From assembly GCA_963806045.1 (NCBI GenBank), contig CAWDWP010000016.1, forward strand, positions 128,680 through 192,679: a stretch of 64,000 bases of DNA, read 5' to 3'. The notes beneath the pieces are model-generated. The model made no database searches. It was not told where the DNA came from and saw only the letters and a list, made by a program, of their open reading frames with translations. Origin of the DNA: DATCHW01 sp963806045. GTDB lineage: Bacteria > Bacteroidota > Ignavibacteria > Tepidaquicellales > Tepidaquicellaceae. Shown here piece by piece: positions 59,883 through 64,000 of the stretch; positions within the stretch are counted from its first letter, which is position 1; each line of letters starts with the position of its first letter. Made by a program: the position numbers and the translations under genes.

Positions 59883-60546
59883 TCAAACCCTGAACCATAT
59901 CCCAGTCCAAAATAAAATATCAGGGGGAATAAAAAATGTATCTTCATTTATTAATATTTCTTCTATTGAAGGGACCTTTGAATTATTTAAAAGTTTCATT
60001 CCTATCGATTCCAGGTATTTTATATCATTCCCGTAATACCATCCATCCTCACCCCATCCATATTTGTCCGAATAAACGACATTTTTATTTAAAATAGTGT
60101 CATAAGTGCATATAAGCAGCCCCCCCGGTTTTAATACTCTGTTCATTTCGCTTAAACATTTCAAGTGAAATTCCGGATTCGTTTTATGATCAATTACTAC
60201 ATGTTCCATAACCGAAATGCAAGTTGTCGCATCGAATGTATTATCATTTGAGGGAATATTTTCCATTCCCCCGTTTAGAAATGTGACTTTCGAAGAGTAT
60301 TTATCAACGTATTTTTGAGGTAACCCATATCCTGCTCGCTTTATATCATTTCCAACAAAATAATCCAATCCAAATGATTGAAACCCAAATTATTCAGTTC
60401 CACTGGAAAGCCATTTATCCCACAACCACAATCCAATATCTTAGAATTTTCTTGTAAATTTAATTTCAGATTCTCTATAACCCATGGATATTCCCATCCT
60501 CTTGTTCCAGTTCTGAAGACTTCAGTGCGATACTTAAAATTATCAT
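59883..60546 (-). CDS. Class I SAM-dependent methyltransferase, frameshifted
   Basis: The 59883-60368 frame holds the second half: NGGMENIPSNDNTFDATTC, SVMEHVV, MNRVLKPGGLLICTYD. The N-terminal part lies in another frame at 60370-60535: FRTGTRGWEYPWVIENL and SKILDCGCGINGFPVELN, the SAM-binding motif I. Joining gives GFQSFGLDYFVGNDI. ATG at 60546 is the likely start but needs one more base change near 60537. Both joins look like missing bases, unlike the extra bases to the left. The methylated group is unknown. Confidence 0.75.
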
Positions 60547-60921
60547 TTTAATATGGATTTCACCGGACCTTTGTTTAGAAATATCTCGTAATATCAATTT
60601 CTATTATTTAATTATTTTGAGTTTAGGTTGAACTTGTTTAAAGGAAAATATCCTTTTTTCTGGAATTCGATCATTTGGGAAATTTTGGAATAGTCTATCA
60701 TATTATTTTGTTTTGATATGAATTATTGGTTTTTGGGTTATATAGTATGATTAAAATTAGTTCAGTTGTTCCGCTTTCAATTGCCAGGACTTTTATTTCT
60801 CCGCTATATTTTCTTATTCCGGATAGTTTGTGTTCGAAGTTAGCATTATTTGCTTCAAGAATTTAATGTTTTCTATATTATTTTTATTCTATTAGCTTAA
60901 ATGAATAATATTCGATGTATT
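60547..60921 (-). other. Degraded stretch between genes; one short unrecognised frame
   Basis: The only coherent frame is 60698-60862 on the minus strand: LEANNANFEHKLSGIRKYSG, then EIKVLAIESGTTELILIILY, ending at a TGA. It has no start codon and no recognised family. It may be the lost C-terminus of the adjacent glycosyltransferase or a separate small gene. Nothing else is supported here. Confidence 0.25.
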
Positions 60922-61931
60922 TCAATTAACAGTTAATTCACCCATTTTATTAACTAATATTGGTCTTCCTGCTGCTAAATAGTCTCCAACTTTATTTGGC
61001 CATCTTGCTTTATTGATATTATTATCTTTTTGCAGCAAAAGAAATAAATCTGCACAACTCAATACTTCCGAATAAATTTTATAATCTACCCAGCCAAATT
61101 CATATAGTTCATTTCCGATATTATATTTTTGCTTTGTTTCTTGGGATAATTTTCTACCTGTCGTGAACCAGGTAATTTTTTTTTCGTTTCTTAATTCCAT
61201 TTATTGCCATCAAGAAAGGTTCTATGTCTTCTATTTCACCTTCGTCCATTCCGGCAAACCCGAAAGGTAATCGAATCTTTCGGTATTCCATATTTTTCTT
61301 TTAATGTTGTATCCGGGTTAAAGTCATTCCCTCTCGTATCTGCTCCGCCATTTAAAACTAATATTCTGTTCTCTGGCTACCCAATATTTATAGTCCTGGT
61401 TTTCGTAAATACCGATAATGCAACAACTCCATCTGCAATCTCTTTGTTGTGCTTTTCAGCCCAGGTATCGTATTTACCTAGTAATAATTGATACCAATTC
61501 GGCATTAAATCATATATTCCCCCTTTTCCAAAAAAATCCCACCATTCACTAATGTACTATCGATTTATGGAAGAATCTGTTTAATACACAGGGAATACCT
61601 GAGTGAAGGCCTGTGACCACTATCTGAATGTACTACATCATATCTCCTGAATAAAGTACGAATATAGATTTCAGAAATATATTTAGTATTCCTAATCCGC
61701 CTTTTCGAATTCGATTTGGAACTATGTCAGGGAAAGGAGTAAATCTTAACACCATTTCGTTATTTCTTATTCTAAATGGAAATTTAAATTCCCTATATTG
61801 GCTTGTTAGATAAAGTAGCAGTCTGCCCAAGCATGCTCAATTCTCGTTGCGAGCATAAAGCTCCTGCCAAATCCGTCACCGTCTTTTATACCATAATGCG
61901 AGAATAATATTTTGAGATTCCTCTTACTCAT
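60922..61931 (-). pseudogene. Glycosyltransferase family 4 gene, many frame breaks
   Basis: The start ATG at 61931 gives MSKRNLKILFSHYGIKDGDG, then FGRSFMLATRIEHAW. Further pieces in other frames are TSQYREFKFPFRIRN, GGIYDLMPNWYQLLLGKYD, EIADGVVALSVFTKT, LVLNGGADTRGNDFNPDTTL and KYGIPKDSITF. The last frame, 60922-61200, has LYEFGWVDYKIYSEVL, CADLFLLLQKDN and KVGDYLAAGRPILVN, the nucleotide-sugar-binding E-x7-E-like region. The order and content fit one GT4 enzyme of about 340 residues or more. At least six indels or substitutions break it. Confidence 0.65.
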
Positions 61932-62813
61932 TAAAAGTATTTACTCTATGTTTGAAATACCCTCCAATGGATTTCAATACTGAATAAAGGAAATAAAATA
62001 TTTCTTTTGATATTTGTTATATATGAGTTTTGTAGTAAATTAAAGAGACGGGCAAATGATTTACGGATTTAATTGTAAAGAAGCTCCTAATATATTTAAT
62101 AATATTCGGATTGGATACTTTTGTACCTTCTCCTGTTAAATCCTGATGCGATAATAACTTAGAATCGTAAGAGAATAGTATATTAAATCCATTTGCGTTT
62201 GCACGTAAAAAAAACTCAGTATCGGCATGGTAGTGCGGTAGTTTATTATAATTAAACAAACCAATTTTTCGGAAAACTCGACGGTATTAAAACTCCTTTA
62301 CCTGATAATGTACTGACTTCTATTACTCCTTTTGTACGCTCATAGTTCAGCCGAACTCGTTTATCCTGTAATGCAGATTCTTAAAGAACCATTTATTGTT
62401 TTTTATCTTGAATGCCGAGGGTTCAATTCTTGATGGTTCCGAATAAAATAAATTCACCGCACCGAGAATTGAATATTTTATGCTTCGTAGCATAATCAAC
62501 CAAATTCTCGATTGTATCCGGGAACAATTCTGTATCGTTGTTCAGTGTAAAAATGAAATCATTTTCTTTTGCTGTTTTCAGAGCTTCTTTTACACACAAA
62601 TTCATACCCCCGGTCCACCAGAGATTACCCTTACCTTTTATTAATATTATTTCCGGAAATCTTTTCACTGATAATATCATATGTTCCATCATCCGAATCA
62701 TCATCACATATAATAATTTTGTAATCTTTATACTCCTGATGTTGAATACTCTCTATACATTTTAATGTATAATTAATTCTGTTATAAACGGGTAAACAAA
62801 TAAAAACTGACAC
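61924..62813 (-). pseudogene. Glycosyltransferase family 2 gene, several frame breaks
   Basis: The start MSVFICLPVYNRINYTLKCI and KIIICDDDSDDGTYDII are the GT-A nucleotide-binding region. Other frames continue with KGKGNLWWTGGMNLCVKEAL, FIFTLNNDTELFPDTIENL (DxD-like metal site) and HADTEFFLRANANGFNILF. A tail with GGYFKHRVNTFNE ends at 61924 and overlaps the start of the GT4 gene by eight bases. The pattern matches rhamnosyltransferase-like GT2 proteins of about 290 residues. At least four indels disrupt it. Confidence 0.65.
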
Positions 62814-62834
62814 TGCGTTAAGACAATTAAAATA

Positions 62835-63581
62835 TTATTTAATTAAACGTTCTGTCATAACGGTATAATTAGAATACCCATATTCTTCAAACCACTTTTT
62901 GCTTCTGATAAAACGCTTTAATTTATATTTTATATAATTTATTGTATATTTGATATTTTTTTTAAAATGATTTTTATCTTCTTTATTAAGCAAATATTTT
63001 TGAATCTCAGGCTGGATGGTGTTTTAATGTCTTTAATTATCCGGAAAGCCCTCTGATTTTAAAAGAAACCGGAATGTTGTAGGAGTATAAATATCTATAT
63101 GCCCATAATCCATAAAATGTTTAATATTTTTATCACAATCGATAAAATAATCAAGAGGAATTTCGAATATTTGCCTCTTACTTACTCTTTGAAGTTCTTT
63201 CAGTACTTTTCTTGGATATTCAAGATGTTCTATAACGTGAGAGCAATATGCCAAATCGAAAGAATCTGATTCAAATGGTAATTCATAACCGTCAATTTTT
63301 TTAATTTCGACAAGTTTCTCGATTTTTAAATTTTTCAGGGTTTCAACTGCACTCTCCGATATATCAACCGCAGTGAAACTAGGAACATTTCTGAATTAGA
63401 AAGGAATGAAATAATTGACCCTTTCCCCGGCTCCAAAATCTAAAACCTTTTTAAATTTGTTCCCCTTACTGATGTCAATAATATTCTTGCTTTTATATTT
63501 TGAACATAAAAGCCTCCATTCAGCTATATCGTTATCGTATTGTTTATCGTAATAATCTGATAACTTTTTGTCAATTTCCAT
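62835..63581 (-). pseudogene. SAM-dependent methyltransferase gene, frame breaks
   Basis: The start MEIDKKLSDYYDKQYDNDI leads to KVLDFGAGE, the SAM-binding motif I. The next frame (63033-63254) has YCSHVIEHLEYPRKVLKEL and DYGHIDIYTPTTFRFLLKS. The C-terminus continues in a third frame, IQKYLLNKEDKNHFKK to YTVMTERLIK, stopping at 62835. Together about 245 residues of a Methyltransf_11/23-type protein. At least two indels. The target is unknown; it starts the group with the GT2 and GT4 genes. Confidence 0.65.
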
Positions 63582-63629
63582 TTTTATTACTAATATTTAT
63601 TTAATATATATTGTTTGTGCATTCATTAT

Positions 63630-64000
63630 TTATGAACGTTGTTGATGTTTTTCGAAATTATATCTCTGTAACATTGCAAAGTAATTTCTCCTGCAATGGA
63701 AGGAGTAGTTATTATAAGCAGTGGTTCCTTGCATTTTTACTTATTACTTCCATTTTTTCAGGATTATCATATAAACTTGATGTACAGTCAGCCATTCCTT
63801 CTTTGTCATCTTTATCGAATAAAAACCCGTCAAATTTATTTTTTATCAGAGAAGGCAGACCCCCTGCATTAGAAGCGACAACTACAAGACCTGAAGCCAT
63901 CGCTTCACAAACTGAATTGGGACTGTTATCCATTTCAGTGGGATGAATGTAAATTGAGGATTTTTTGTGATATTAGACGAAAGATTTGGACAGAGCTTAA
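63630..64000 (-). pseudogene. Glycosyltransferase family 4 gene, C-terminal part (continues past the window)
   Basis: The main frame reads IYIHPTEMDNSPNSVCEAMA, then SGLVVVASNAGGLPSLIKN and FDGFLFDKDDKEGM, the classic GT4 donor-binding region with the E-x7-E segment. Its end appears in another frame as NYFAMLQRYNFEKHQQRS with a stop at 63630. The upstream part is outside the window, and the bases at 63940-64000 already suggest another break. Confidence 0.7.

Noticed and set aside
1..64000. Insertion sequences or prophage
   Set aside because: No transposase, integrase or phage structural gene and no terminal repeats were found despite the many broken genes.

Overview
The window is AT-rich bacterial DNA that most resembles the Ignavibacteriota / Bacteroidota-Chlorobiota group. 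The evidence is five secreted proteins with C-terminal type IX secretion (T9SS) sorting domains, several carrying the NYPNPFNP motif, together with outer-membrane and LPS genes (LptD, KdsB). Visible Shine-Dalgarno sequences, such as GGAGG before exbB and GAGGAG before the TTG start at 53547, argue against a typical Bacteroidota genome, where such sites are mostly absent. The phylum is an inference. No 16S gene is present.

Layout. 1-1679: end of a membrane protein gene. 1905-13467 (minus): T9SS beta-propeller protein, PPK2, DapF, LptD, two TPM-domain proteins, two ExbD and one ExbB, a STAS protein, Adk and RlmN. 13595-18663 (plus): UvrD-type helicase, EVE protein, DedA protein, tRNA-Ser(GGA) and an MFS transporter. 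18890-20040: fatty acid hydroxylase and HU. 20090-30189 (minus): a secreted-hydrolase block (subtilase, amidohydrolase, second subtilase, M14 carboxypeptidase). 30190-30975: apparently empty, but it holds a sigma-54-like promoter, paired operator-like repeats, a 34-aa membrane ORF and a terminator. 31056-46612: RecG, a sugar-phosphate transferase, an Omp28-like T9SS protein, metallophosphoesterase, isochorismatase-fold hydrolase, PlsC, KdsB, the C-terminal half of MetH, PyrG and a P-type ATPase. 46679-64000 (minus): a surface-polysaccharide locus with two sets of acetyltransferase / oxidoreductase / aminotransferase genes, an initiating sugar transferase, a DUF354 protein, an AsnB-type amidotransferase, toroid-fold proteins, methyltransferases and glycosyltransferases.

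The polysaccharide genes suggest a glycan containing N-acylated (di)amino sugars, possibly uronamides: oxidoreductase, aminotransferase and acetyltransferase would make the nucleotide sugar, an AsnB-like enzyme could amidate it, and glycosyltransferases would extend the chain started by the PglC/WcaJ-type transferase.

A strong technical signal runs through the window. Many otherwise intact genes are broken by one base (MFS, first subtilase, recG three times, the Omp28-like protein, an oxidoreductase, the AAC(3)-like gene, asnB and a toroid protein). In each case I could resolve up to 59.8 kb, removing a single extra base, often from a short homopolymer, restores the frame. From about 60 kb to the right edge the breaks become very dense and include apparent deletions. 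This fits residual sequencing or assembly error better than mass gene decay.
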